From: JAZQNF01 sp045641505
GTDB lineage: Bacteria; Bacillota; Clostridia; Lachnospirales; Bianqueaceae
Reading direction: 5' to 3'
DNA length: 7,853 nucleotides
Assembly (NCBI GenBank): GCA_045641505.1
Contig: JAZUHB010000072.1
Location: forward strand, 1-7,853
Below the pieces are notes generated by a model, which was not told where the DNA came from, did not search any database, and was given only the letters and a program-made list of their open reading frames with translations. This document shows positions 1 to 7,173 of this stretch, piece by piece. How positions within the stretch are numbered: the stretch's first letter is position 1; each line of letters starts with the position of its first letter. The translations under genes were made by a program, and so were the position numbers.

Positions 1-1733
1 AGCTCGTCATCGGAGATGAATTCGAGGCACTGCTCCAGGGTCAGCTGCTTGATGGGCGTGAGGCGGAGCGCTTCGTCCGCGGTGGCGGAACGGGTGTTGG
101 TGACGTGCTTCTTTTTGCAGACGTTCACCACGATATCCTCGGCGCGGGAGCTTTCGCCCACGATCATGCCTTCATAGACGGGAGTGGCGGGCTCGATGAA
201 GAGGTCGCCGCGCTCCTGGGCGTTGTAGAGACCGTAGGTGCAGGCCTCGCCGCCCTCGTAGGCGATCAGGGAGCCGCGGGTGCGGACCTGCATCCCGCCC
301 TTGTAGGGCTTGTAGCTGTCGAAGATGTGGTTCAGGATCGCCGTGCCGCGGGTCTCGGTCATCAGCTGGGAACGGTAGCCGATCAGACCGCGGGAGGGGA
401 TGAGGAACTCCAGACGGCTCCAGCCGCCCTGGGTGGGCGTCATGTTGAGAAGCTCGGCCTTGCGGATGCCGGCGCCCTCGATGAGCGTGCCGGTGTATTC
501 GTCGGGCAGGTCGACCACCATCATTTCGAAGGGCTCCCAGACCTGGCCGTCGATCACCTTGGTGATGACCTGGGGCTTGGAAACGCAGAACTCGTAGCCC
601 TGACGGCGCATGTTCTCGACGAGAACGGAGAGATGGAGCTCGCCGCGGCCGGAAACGACGAAGGCATCGGGCGTATCGGTTTCCTCGACGCGGAGGGAGA
701 TGTTGGACTCGAGCTCGCGGAAGAGACGGTCGCGCAGATGGCGGGAGGTGACATAATCGCCCTCACGGCCGGCGAAGGGGCTCTTGTTGACCGAGAAGGT
801 CATGGAAAGAACGGGCTCGTCGATCGCGGTGAAGGGCAGAGGCTCGATGTTCTGCGGGCAGCAGATGGTCTCGCCGATGTTGATGTCCTTGATGCCGCTG
901 ACGGCGACGATCTCGCCGACGCCCGCGTCCGTGATGGGCGCGCGGCCCAGCGCTTCGAACGCGTAGATGCTGGAAAGCTTGATGCTGGTGCCGGTGCCGT
1001 CCTTGCGGCAGATCACGGCGCTGTCGCCCGCGTGCAGAACGCCGCGGTCGATACGGCCGATGGCGATGCGGCCGGTGTAGGTATCGTAGTCGATGTTGGA
1101 GACCAGCATCTGGAAATCACCGTTCGGATCGCCGACAGGGGCGGGGATATGCTCGAGAATGGTATCGAACAGGGGCTTCATGTCAGTGCCTGGAACGTCG
1201 GGATCGAGAGACGCCCAGCCGTCGCGCGCAGAGGCGAAGACGACGGGGGAATCCAGCTGCTCGTCGGTGGCGCCCAGGTCGAGGAGAAGCTCCAGGACTT
1301 CTTCGACGACTTCCTTGGGACGCGCCATGGGACGGTCGACCTTGTTGATGACGATGATGGGCGTAAGCGCCAGATCGAGGGCCTTTTTCAGCACGAAACG
1401 GGTCTGGGGCATGCAGCCCTCGAAGGCATCGACCAGCAGCAGGACGCCGTTGGCCATCTTCAGACCGCGCTCCACCTCGCCGCCGAAATCGGCATGCCCG
1501 GGCGTGTCGATGACGTTGATTTTGACGCCCTTGTAGTGAAGGGAGGTGTTTTTCGCGAGAATGGTGATGCCGCGCTCGCGCTCCAGGTCGTTGGAGTCCA
1601 TGACACGGTCCTCGACCTCCTGATTCTCACGGAAGATGCCGCTCTGGCGGAGCAGGGCGTCCACGAGGGTGGTCTTGCCGTGGTCGACGTGCGCGATGAT
1701 CGCGATGTTGCGGATGTTGTTCTGATCCAGCAT
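1..1733 (-). CDS. typA: Translational GTPase TypA/BipA, 3' end cut off by the window edge
   Basis: This gene encodes a ribosome-binding GTPase of the EF-G/LepA superfamily. Known members act in ribosome assembly and stress or cold adaptation in the cytoplasm. The GTPase motifs are all visible: the P-loop AHVDHGKT at residues 14-21, RERGITI at 52-58 (G2 threonine 57), DTPGHADF at 76-83, NKVD at 130-133 and SAR at 168-170. Domain II begins near residue 208. The EF-G-like domain carries GRGELHLSIL at 362-371, and the TypA-typical RGLIGYRSQ lies at 448-456. The start ATG (1731-1733) has AAGAGG nine bases upstream. The frame is open to base 3, giving 577 codons. The family is usually about 605-615 residues, so only the last 30 or so are missing. 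It is transcribed divergently from comEA. The identity is secure: the spacing of the motifs and the C-terminal half fit TypA rather than LepA or EF-G. Confidence 0.97.
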   Translation of the reverse strand, partial: MLDQNNIRNIAIIAHVDHGKTTLVDALLRQSGIFRENQEVEDRVMDSNDLERERGITILAKNTSLHYKGVKINVIDTPGHADFGGEVERGLKMANGVLLLVDAFEGCMPQTRFVLKKALDLALTPIIVINKVDRPMARPKEVVEEVLELLLDLGATDEQLDSPVVFASARDGWASLDPDVPGTDMKPLFDTILEHIPAPVGDPNGDFQMLVSNIDYDTYTGRIAIGRIDRGVLHAGDSAVICRKDGTGTSIKLSSIYAFEALGRAPITDAGVGEIVAVSGIKDINIGETICCPQNIEPLPFTAIDEPVLSMTFSVNKSPFAGREGDYVTSRHLRDRLFRELESNISLRVEETDTPDAFVVSGRGELHLSVLVENMRRQGYEFCVSKPQVITKVIDGQVWEPFEMMVVDLPDEYTGTLIEGAGIRKAELLNMTPTQGGWSRLEFLIPSRGLIGYRSQLMTETRGTAILNHIFDSYKPYKGGMQVRTRGSLIAYEGGEACTYGLYNAQERGDLFIEPATPVYEGMIVGESSRAEDIVVNVCKKKHVTNTRSATADEALRLTPIKQLTLEQCLEFISDDE

Positions 1734-1742
1734 GAATGTTTG

Positions 1743-1748
1743 CCTCTT
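1743..1748 (-). promoter_or_regulatory. Ribosome binding site of typA
   Basis: AAGAGG on the minus strand lies nine bases before the typA ATG. It is a moderate match to the Shine-Dalgarno consensus and fixes the start at 1733. Confidence 0.75.
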
Positions 1749-1772
1749 TTTTGAAAAATTAAACCGTTGGCC

Positions 1773-1801
1773 ATTTTAACACGTTGCGCGGTCTGTTTCA
1801 A
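1773..1801 (-). promoter_or_regulatory. Sigma-A-type promoter of typA
   Basis: On the minus strand a -35 box TTGAAA (1796-1801) and a -10 box TAAAAT (1773-1778) are separated by exactly 17 bases. Each box differs from consensus at one position. The predicted transcription start is near 1766, which gives typA a leader of about 33 nt. An inverted repeat at 1806-1825 sits just upstream of the -35 box. Confidence 0.8.
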
Positions 1802-1805
1802 TCAT

Positions 1806-1825
1806 TTTTTCCGTGAGCGGAAAAA
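1806..1825. repeat. Perfect inverted repeat in the typA-comEA divergent region
   Basis: Two 8-bp arms, TTTTTCCG (1806-1813) and CGGAAAAA (1818-1825), flank a 4-base centre TGAG. The repeat starts four bases upstream of the typA -35 box and ends 60 bases before the comEA start. Lying between two divergent genes, it cannot terminate either of them. An operator for a dimeric regulator is one reading. Another is a chance pairing of T and A runs around CCG/CGG. The symmetry is seen directly; the function is inferred and uncertain. Confidence 0.45.
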
Positions 1826-1870
1826 TTCTTCGAAACCGACGATACTGTATAGAAAGGACTGTTCATCGGG

Positions 1871-1878
1871 AAAGGAGG
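1871..1878 (+). promoter_or_regulatory. Strong ribosome binding site of comEA
   Basis: AAAGGAGG ends seven bases before the ATG at 1886. It is an almost complete anti-16S match and decides the comEA start. Confidence 0.9.
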
Positions 1879-1885
1879 ATGGGGC

Positions 1886-2425
1886 ATGCGGAAGCTGTAT
1901 CTGCCGCCGAAATGGCTGAAGATTCTGGGGATCGCGGCGGCCGTGGGCGTGCTGGGGCTTATGTTTCTTCTGGCGCCCGGGCGGGGGACGGTACCTGAGG
2001 AAACGGTCTCCGAGAGCCGGGACGAGCCGCTCCTTCTCGCGGTGCATGTGAGCGGCGCGGTGGCGGAGCCGGATGTTCTCTATTATCTTCCGGAGGGCTC
2101 GCGTGTTGCCGACGCGCTCGAGGCCGCGGGCGGAGCGCTCCCGGAGGCGGATCTTTCGCGGCTCAATCTCGCGGCGCTTCTGCGGGACGGACAGAAGATC
2201 CAGGTCCCGCTCCGGGAGGAAGCCGGGGAGTCCGGACCGCTGAACCTCAACCTCGCGACGGCGGAAGAGCTGGAACGGCTTCCGGGGATCGGTGCGGCGC
2301 TTGCGGGGAGGATCGTCGCGTACCGTGAGAAGTACGGTCCCTTCGCGGAGGTGGAGGATCTGCTGAACGTGAGCGGAATAGGGGAGAAGCTCCTTGCGGC
2401 CATCGAGGATCAGATCTGTGTTTGA
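1886..2425 (+). CDS. comEA: Competence protein ComEA, membrane-anchored DNA receptor
   Basis: ComEA binds incoming double-stranded DNA on the outer face of the cytoplasmic membrane during natural transformation and hands it to the ComEC channel. The 179-residue protein has a short basic N-terminus, one membrane segment at about residues 11-30, and a charged linker. An SLBB-type domain follows at about 52-108, opening with VHVSGAVAEPDVLYYL. The C-terminal DNA-binding region at about 119-177 carries two helix-hairpin-helix motifs with PGIG (133-136) and SGIG (163-166), plus the typical YREKYGPF between them. This layout and length match ComEA of Gram-positive bacteria. The start is fixed by a strong ribosome binding site. 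It is the first gene of a comEA-comEC-holA operon, and its stop codon overlaps the start of comEC. No convincing sigma-A promoter precedes it, so it may depend on a competence regulator or a weak promoter. Confidence 0.96.
   Translation: MRKLYLPPKWLKILGIAAAVGVLGLMFLLAPGRGTVPEETVSESRDEPLLLAVHVSGAVAEPDVLYYLPEGSRVADALEAAGGALPEADLSRLNLAALLRDGQKIQVPLREEAGESGPLNLNLATAEELERLPGIGAALAGRIVAYREKYGPFAEVEDLLNVSGIGEKLLAAIEDQICV
2405..2408 (+). promoter_or_regulatory. Ribosome binding site of comEC, inside comEA
   Basis: GAGG within the last comEA codons lies nine bases before the GTG at 2418. Since comEA stops at 2425, translation of comEC is probably coupled to comEA. A rival GGGGAG at 2381-2386 precedes a TTG at 2394. 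It falls inside the conserved SGIGEK codons of ComEA and may be fortuitous. Confidence 0.5.
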
Positions 2426-4613
2426 GAAAATCCGGGAGAGGATCCGCCGCCGGCCGCTCGTGAGCGTGACGCTCCTGTATTTGCTCCTTTGCGTTGTTTT
2501 TGCGGGGCTTGGCCCCGGCAATCCGGTTTCGGATCTGCTGTACAGGGCGAGGGCTTACGGCCTTGCAGGAACGGAGACCGCCTACGCCCGCGTGCTATCG
2601 TGCGAGGAAAAGAGCAAGGGGCTGTGGGCGGTGCTTCGCTTCGAGGCTGGGAGCCGTAAGGGACTCCGCGCGGAGGGTTATGTGCCGGAGTCTGTCCTTC
2701 CCGGGGACCTCGTCTATCTCGAATGCGAGCTCTCGCTGCCGGAGCCCGCGTCCAATCCGGGCCAGTTCGATGCGCGGCTCTATTACGCGATCCGCCGCAC
2801 CTCCTTCCTTGCGGACATCTTGCGGATTCGGACCGTCGAGCGTCGGACTGGTATTCGCTCCCTGCTCTTCGGACTGAGACTCCGGCTCGAACAGGGAATA
2901 AGGGGCGCGCTTCCGGAACGGGAGGCGGGGGAGCTTTGTGCGATCCTTCTGGGCTCGAAGGGCGGTGTCGATCCCGATGCGAAGGAGCTGTTCCAGAAAA
3001 CGGGGATCGCGCATCTGTTCGCGATCTCGGGCCTGCACGTCGGTGTCTTTTTCGAGAGCCTGTCCTTCCTCTTCGAAAAAATCCTCGGGAAAAGGTGCGG
3101 AAGCGCGGTGACGCTCGTGCTGCTCTGGCTTTACGTCGCAATGACCGGAGCCTCGGTCTCGGCGCTTCGGGCGGCCTTCATGCTGACGTTCCGGAAGGGA
3201 GCGGCGCTTCTCTATAAGGAAGAAGACCCTCTGGTGACGCTCGCCGAGAGCGCGCTGGCCATTCTTCTGATCCAGCCGCTCGAGATCCTCGACAGCGGCT
3301 TCCAGCTGTCCTTCCTGGCGCTGCTTGGCCTCCGGTATCTGCGACCCACCCTCGGGAAAGCGAAGCTTCTCCCGCGAAAATGGCGAGAGAAACTGCTGCC
3401 GTCGCTAGCGGCCACGCTTGCGACCTTCCCGCTTCAGCTCCGGTCCTTTTTCCGATTTTGCCCGTATTCCGTTCTGCTGAACCTTGCCGTCGTGCCGTTG
3501 ATGAACATTTTGTTCCCTGTGGGAGCGCTCGGAGCGCTCACGGCGCAGTTCTGGCCCGGCGGGGGGAGGGTTCTGCTCGGTGCCTGCTGCTATCTGCTGC
3601 GCTTCTATGAAATTCTCGGCGAGCTGGTTCTTCGACTTCCGTTCAGCGTTCTGTACCCCGGCGCGCCGTCGCGTCTTCAGCTCGCGGCGTACTACGCGAT
3701 CCTGCTGCTTTGGATCCTCTTTTGCCGGCTCCCGGAGAAGGAGAGGGAGAAGCGTCTTCGGCGCGAAGGGATCGTGTTGTTCGCGGCACTGTCTCTATGC
3801 CTTCTTCCGGATTCTCGGGACAAGGTCTGTTTTCTGAACGTCGGGCAGGGCGCCTGCGCGGTGCTCCGATGGAACCGGAACTGGTATCTGGTCGACGCAG
3901 GACCCTCGTGGGAAAGGGTCATCAAGCCGTATCTATTGCATGAAGGGGCCACGGAGATCCGGGGCGTCTTCCTTTCTCATCCGGACGAGGACCACCGCGC
4001 GGGTCTCGACGAGCTCCTGGCTGACGGAACCTTTTCGGTCGGGACGCTTTATCTCGCGGATACGCTCCGGCAGGACGGCGAGGCGAGGAGCAGGCTCGTC
4101 GGGCTTGCGGAAAACCGGGGCGTAAACGTGCGTTTCCTTCACGCGGGAGAAGGCCTTTCCGCCGGTCCGGAGCGCCTCACTTGCATTTCTCCCGCCAAAG
4201 GGTGTATATTTGAAAACGAAAATGACAGCTCACTGGTGCTGTATTGGGACTGCGGCGCGATGACCGTCCTCTTTCCTGGCGATCTCGAGGAGGCGGGGGA
4301 ACGGGAGCTTCTGCGCCGGGGCGTTCCTGAGACGCTCGTGCTCGAGGCCGGGCATCACGGATCCTCGACCTCGTCGTCCGCGCCCTTTCTACGGGCTTTA
4401 TCGCCAAGGCTTTGCGTCGTCAGCGCGAAGAAGAGCGTCTACGGTCATCCCCATGAGGAGACCCTGGACCGTCTCGCTTCGGTCGGTGCCCGCGTGCTTT
4501 GTACGGAGGCGGCCGGCGCCGTCACCCTTACGGGGGGACGAAGCTTTGTCATCCTCGAGCCATTCCTTTCGAAGGAGTTATTCCATGAGAGAATTGAAAC
4601 GTCAGATCGATAA
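2418..4613 (+). CDS. comEC: ComEC/Rec2 DNA uptake channel
   Basis: ComEC is the polytopic membrane protein that carries single-stranded DNA into the cytoplasm during transformation. This copy has 731 residues, typical of the full-length three-part family. The N-terminal DUF4131-like region holds a membrane segment at about 13-32 and the family element NPGQFD. The central Competence domain starts with GIAHLFAISGLHVG at 196-209 and continues through many hydrophobic helices to about residue 465. The C-terminal metallo-beta-lactamase-like domain has FLNVGQGAC (472-480), HPDEDH (521-526, fitting HxxxDH), PGD (620-622), GHHGSS (645-650) and a late YGHP. The HxxxDH and GHHGS elements suggest that metal binding is kept. 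I chose the GTG at 2418, with GAGG nine bases upstream and an 8-base overlap with comEA. A TTG at 2394, preceded by GGGGAG, would add eight residues. The 3' end overlaps holA by 29 bases. Confidence 0.95.
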   Translation: MFEKIRERIRRRPLVSVTLLYLLLCVVFAGLGPGNPVSDLLYRARAYGLAGTETAYARVLSCEEKSKGLWAVLRFEAGSRKGLRAEGYVPESVLPGDLVYLECELSLPEPASNPGQFDARLYYAIRRTSFLADILRIRTVERRTGIRSLLFGLRLRLEQGIRGALPEREAGELCAILLGSKGGVDPDAKELFQKTGIAHLFAISGLHVGVFFESLSFLFEKILGKRCGSAVTLVLLWLYVAMTGASVSALRAAFMLTFRKGAALLYKEEDPLVTLAESALAILLIQPLEILDSGFQLSFLALLGLRYLRPTLGKAKLLPRKWREKLLPSLAATLATFPLQLRSFFRFCPYSVLLNLAVVPLMNILFPVGALGALTAQFWPGGGRVLLGACCYLLRFYEILGELVLRLPFSVLYPGAPSRLQLAAYYAILLLWILFCRLPEKEREKRLRREGIVLFAALSLCLLPDSRDKVCFLNVGQGACAVLRWNRNWYLVDAGPSWERVIKPYLLHEGATEIRGVFLSHPDEDHRAGLDELLADGTFSVGTLYLADTLRQDGEARSRLVGLAENRGVNVRFLHAGEGLSAGPERLTCISPAKGCIFENENDSSLVLYWDCGAMTVLFPGDLEEAGERELLRRGVPETLVLEAGHHGSSTSSSAPFLRALSPRLCVVSAKKSVYGHPHEETLDRLASVGARVLCTEAAGAVTLTGGRSFVILEPFLSKELFHERIETSDR
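4572..4577 (+). promoter_or_regulatory. Ribosome binding site of holA, inside comEC
   Basis: AAGGAG lies seven bases before the ATG at 4585, within the last codons of comEC. It sets the holA start 44 codons downstream of the first in-frame ATG at 4453. The stretch between those two ATGs translates to a sequence with no resemblance to the delta subunit. Confidence 0.85.
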
Positions 4614-5565
4614 CGGAACTCTCGGCAATCTCTATCTTTTCTACGGGGAAGAGCGCTATCTGATCAACATGTACGTGCAGAACGTCCGCCGCGCGCTTCT
4701 CAGCGAGGAGGACGAAATGATGAACCTATCGGTGATGGACGAGCCGAAGTCTGTCTCCGACATCGTGAGCACTCTGGAGACGCTTCCGTTCATGGCGGAG
4801 CGGCGTCTCGTCATCCTGAAGAACACCGGCGCCTTCGTGCCCGGCGATGACTGGACCGAGCTCGCGAAGGCCGTCGAGGGCCTGACCGACACCGTGGCCG
4901 TGTTCGTCGAGACGGAGGTCAACAAGACCTCGAAGATGTACAAGACCGTCGACCGCTGCGGCCGCGCCGTCGAGTTCGCCCGGCAGCCGGACAACGATCT
5001 GATCCGCTGGATCTCGCGTGAGGCGCAGAAGGACGGCAAGGAGCTTCCAGCCAACGTGGCGGCCTATTTCCTGGCCTTCGTCGGCAACGATATGACGAAC
5101 ATGCTCACGCAGTGGATGAAGCTCAGAAGCTACCTCTGCGAGCGGACTGCCGTCACCCGCGAGGACGTCGAGGCGGTCTGCACGCCGGACGTGAATGACA
5201 AGGTCTTCGACATCGTGAATGCAATCGCGGCGAAGAAGGCCGGCGCCGCGCTGACTGTTTACAACGAGATGCTTTCGCGCTCGACCAAGCCCCAGCAGGT
5301 CCTGGCGATGATCATCAATCAGTTCCGTTCGATGCTTCGAGCCGTCATCCTGACGAAGGAGGGCAAGAGCGTGTCGGAGGTCGCCGACGAGCTCGGCGTC
5401 CGGTCCGGCCGCGCGAGCTACCTGGTCAGCGAGGCTCGCTCCTTCGGCGAGGCCCGGCTCCGCGCCATCCTGGCCGATCTTCTCGAGACCGACGCGGCTT
5501 CGAAGAACGGCAACATCGACGCAAACGACGCCTGCATGCTGATCATCATGCGATATACGGAATGA
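4585..5565 (+). CDS. holA: DNA polymerase III subunit delta (clamp loader)
   Basis: HolA (YqeN in Bacillus) is the delta subunit of the clamp loader. It opens the beta sliding clamp and works with delta-prime and tau/gamma at the replication fork. The 326-residue protein has the usual length. The N-terminus reads MRELKRQIDNG followed by LYLFYGEERYLI at about 16-27, the element typical of delta in which the AAA+ fold has lost a working Walker A motif. NDKVFDIVNAI lies at 204-214 and TKPQQVLAMI at 234-243, at the boundary to the C-terminal collar domain. The end, with NIDANDACMLIIMRY, is also typical. A strong ribosome binding site fixes the start, and the gene overlaps the end of comEC by 29 bases in another frame. 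The comEA-comEC-holA order is common in Bacillota. It ends with a terminator 14 bases after the stop. rpsT, a frequent next neighbour of holA, is absent here. Confidence 0.95.
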   Translation: MRELKRQIDNGTLGNLYLFYGEERYLINMYVQNVRRALLSEEDEMMNLSVMDEPKSVSDIVSTLETLPFMAERRLVILKNTGAFVPGDDWTELAKAVEGLTDTVAVFVETEVNKTSKMYKTVDRCGRAVEFARQPDNDLIRWISREAQKDGKELPANVAAYFLAFVGNDMTNMLTQWMKLRSYLCERTAVTREDVEAVCTPDVNDKVFDIVNAIAAKKAGAALTVYNEMLSRSTKPQQVLAMIINQFRSMLRAVILTKEGKSVSEVADELGVRSGRASYLVSEARSFGEARLRAILADLLETDAASKNGNIDANDACMLIIMRYTE

Positions 5566-5578
5566 AATGATACACGAC

Positions 5579-5610
5579 AAAAAACGGTACCTTCGCGGGT
5601 ACCGTTTTTT
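5579..5610. terminator. Bidirectional intrinsic terminator between holA and the transporter gene
   Basis: A perfect hairpin has 13-base arms, AAAAAACGGTACC (5579-5591) and GGTACCGTTTTTT (5598-5610), and a 6-base loop TTCGCG. Each strand ends in a run of six T. The two flanking genes converge on it, with stop codons ending at 5565 and 5629, so one structure most likely ends both transcripts. Confidence 0.92.
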
Positions 5611-5628
5611 GCTGCAGAGAGATAAAAC

Positions 5629-7020
5629 TCAATCGATATCTTTAAGCTTGAAAATCTGACGGCGGAACAGGATCAGGTTCATCGTAAGGAAGAAGAGAGC
5701 CAGGATGATGAGCGTGAGCACGGGCTGCTTGGGCGCCAGGGTGGCCAGAAGCATCAGCGGGAAGCCGAAGACGATGGCGGGCAGCTGCTGGTAGACGAGA
5801 TTGTCGGCCGCGGGGGTCTCGAAGTTCTTGTCCAGCTCGCGGAGCAGGATGATGCCGGTGCTCGCTGTGCCGGTGAGCATGCCGAACATGACCATGAACT
5901 GTTCCTCCGCATATCCGGGGAAGAACTTCCGCGCGATCCAGCGGTTGTAGAAGTAGGTGGCAAGGAGGCCGACGACGCCGAGGATCAAGAGGATCAGCCA
6001 GTAGTGCTTCAGGGTCTCGATGCGGATGGCCGCGATGCCCGCGACGATCATCAGGTCGAAGAAGAAGCCGCTGATGCGCTTCATCAGGAAGGGATTGATG
6101 TATTCCTTCTGGATGACCTTCCTGCGCTTCAGGACGCCCAGGATCGCGTTGATGCCGGTGCCGACCAGCACGCCCATCAGGAAGTTGAAGCCGTAGAGGA
6201 CGGAGCTGAAGCCGGGGATCAGCTTGGCGAGCAGATAGATGATCAGATAGCTGAGGAGATAGGTCGCGAACACGATGCCGAGCTGCAGCGTCATCTTGTC
6301 GATGCTGCCGTTCATCGGGATCTCGTCCGATTTCTGGGTGTCGTCGGAGGTGAATTTCTCCGCCATCTGTTCCTCGGAGATGATCAGACGGCCCTTCCTG
6401 CGGAGCAGGTTCAGATGCAGGACGCCGCCGACGGAGGCGCTGATGAAGCCCAGCGCGGCGACGGAAAGGCCGAAGCTCTTGCCTCCGGCGAACGCGTAAT
6501 CCGCCTCGTAGATGGCGCCGTAGTTCATCGCCTGACCGGTGCCCTGGCCGTAGCCGAAGGGAAGCAGGATGCCGGCTGCCTTGAAGAAGGAGGGATCGAC
6601 GAGCGCGGCCCAGATCAGCGTGATGCCGAGACCCAGGACGCCCTGGAGCAGGTAGGAGGCAACGGTGGTCACGCCGGTGTCGAAGATTTCGATGTAGCGC
6701 TTCTTCGGCATGCGTCCCACGTTCGGCTTGTAGACGGTGGCGATGAAGCCGAGCGCAAGGCTGTGATAGGTGATGATCTCGGCTGTGTTCGTGCCGTTGT
6801 TATTGAAGAAGGGAGTGTCGAGCAGGGAGTTTCCGGTGATCAGACGGTAGACGGCGGTGACGATCAGAATCAGAAGACCGCCCAGCACCGAGGTCGGGAT
6901 CAGGGTCCTTGCCAGAAACGGAATGGATTTTTTCAGGAAATTGGCAGCCAGAAGGCTGAGCAGCAGCACGGCGACCAGATTGAGGGATCCCCATACCGCA
7001 AAATCCGAAAAGTTGTTCAT
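5629..7020 (-). CDS. GltS-like sodium/glutamate symporter family protein
   Basis: This is a very hydrophobic carrier of 463 residues with about ten or more membrane segments, for example at about 11-29, 42-61, 84-98, 118-140, 185-206, 247-267, 273-297, 318-334, 340-358 and 433-452. Two glycine-rich stretches resemble the paired re-entrant loops of glutamate:sodium symporters: GYGQGTGQAMNYG at 156-168, and GMLTGTASTG at 380-389 followed by LLRELD. A polar cytoplasmic loop at about 207-241 separates the two halves. It is longer than Escherichia coli GltS (about 400 residues), so it belongs to a divergent branch. Sodium-coupled uptake of glutamate or a related acid is the family role; the actual substrate is not shown by the sequence. 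The start at 7020 has AAAGGAG nine bases upstream; the frame extends 43 codons further up, but those have no such site. I do not assign gltS because of the distance from known members. Confidence 0.82.
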   Translation of the reverse strand: MNNFSDFAVWGSLNLVAVLLLSLLAANFLKKSIPFLARTLIPTSVLGGLLILIVTAVYRLITGNSLLDTPFFNNNGTNTAEIITYHSLALGFIATVYKPNVGRMPKKRYIEIFDTGVTTVASYLLQGVLGLGITLIWAALVDPSFFKAAGILLPFGYGQGTGQAMNYGAIYEADYAFAGGKSFGLSVAALGFISASVGGVLHLNLLRRKGRLIISEEQMAEKFTSDDTQKSDEIPMNGSIDKMTLQLGIVFATYLLSYLIIYLLAKLIPGFSSVLYGFNFLMGVLVGTGINAILGVLKRRKVIQKEYINPFLMKRISGFFFDLMIVAGIAAIRIETLKHYWLILLILGVVGLLATYFYNRWIARKFFPGYAEEQFMVMFGMLTGTASTGIILLRELDKNFETPAADNLVYQQLPAIVFGFPLMLLATLAPKQPVLTLIILALFFLTMNLILFRRQIFKLKDID

Positions 7021-7029
7021 CGAAATGTT

Positions 7030-7036
7030 CTCCTTT
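7030..7036 (-). promoter_or_regulatory. Ribosome binding site of the symporter gene
   Basis: AAAGGAG on the minus strand is spaced nine bases from the ATG at 7018-7020 and excludes the longer upstream reading frame, which would begin upstream of the promoter's -10 box. Confidence 0.85.
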
Positions 7037-7047
7037 TCATATATGTT

Positions 7048-7063
7048 AACCCGCTGCCGGGTT
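7048..7063 (-). repeat. Hairpin just upstream of the symporter ribosome binding site
   Basis: AACCCG and CGGGTT form a perfect 6-bp stem around a 4-base loop, about 11 bases before the Shine-Dalgarno sequence in the leader RNA. Read on the plus strand, the same hairpin is followed by CGG and six T, so it could also act as a weak terminator of antisense transcription. Function is inferred. Confidence 0.45.
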
Positions 7064-7071
7064 CGGTTTTT

Positions 7072-7088
7072 TCCGCGCAGCTCGCGGA
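7072..7088 (-). repeat. Second leader hairpin upstream of the symporter gene
   Basis: TCCGCG and CGCGGA form a 6-bp GC-rich stem around five bases, in the first third of the predicted leader. A competing pairing of GCGCAG with CTGCGC, about 24 bases apart, is also possible. That overlap of alternatives may be chance in GC-rich DNA. Confidence 0.35.
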
Positions 7089-7120
7089 TCGTCGCGGACA
7101 GGTACTGCGCAGATAAAGAA

Positions 7121-7149
7121 ACTATACTAAAATGCGATGATCTTGGCAA
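7121..7149 (-). promoter_or_regulatory. Sigma-A-type promoter of the symporter gene
   Basis: On the minus strand, -35 TTGCCA (7144-7149) and -10 TATAGT (7121-7126) are 17 bases apart, each one base off consensus. The predicted start of transcription near 7114 gives a leader of about 94 nt. The promoter begins 25 bases after the dinB stop codon, so the transporter gene can be expressed on its own. Confidence 0.8.
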
Positions 7150-7173
7150 GCAAAACTTTCGGAAAGTCGAGGT

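Noticed and set aside
105..1754. A 549-codon open frame on the plus strand covering typA
   Set aside because: It lies antisense to a TypA gene with all its motifs. The translation is low-complexity, rich in A, D, G and V, as expected for the complement of a GC-rich coding frame, and it resembles no known protein.
1826..1853. Possible comEA promoter with a TATAGA -10 box at 1848-1853
   Set aside because: No acceptable -35 box is found at 15-18 bases spacing (the best are TTCTTC or ATTCTT), so the evidence is too weak to list it as a feature.
4726..5580. A 284-codon open frame on the minus strand over holA
   Set aside because: It is a shadow of holA, without a recognisable domain or ribosome binding site, and it would begin inside the bidirectional terminator.
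6004..7116. A 370-codon open frame on the plus strand over the symporter gene
   Set aside because: It is antisense to a clear membrane protein gene; the D-, Q- and E-rich translation is what the complement of hydrophobic codons gives.
7150..7172. Possible terminator after dinB (ACTTT-CCG-AAAGT followed by TTTG)
   Set aside because: The stem is only five base pairs, mostly A-T, with a short T run, which is too weak to call.
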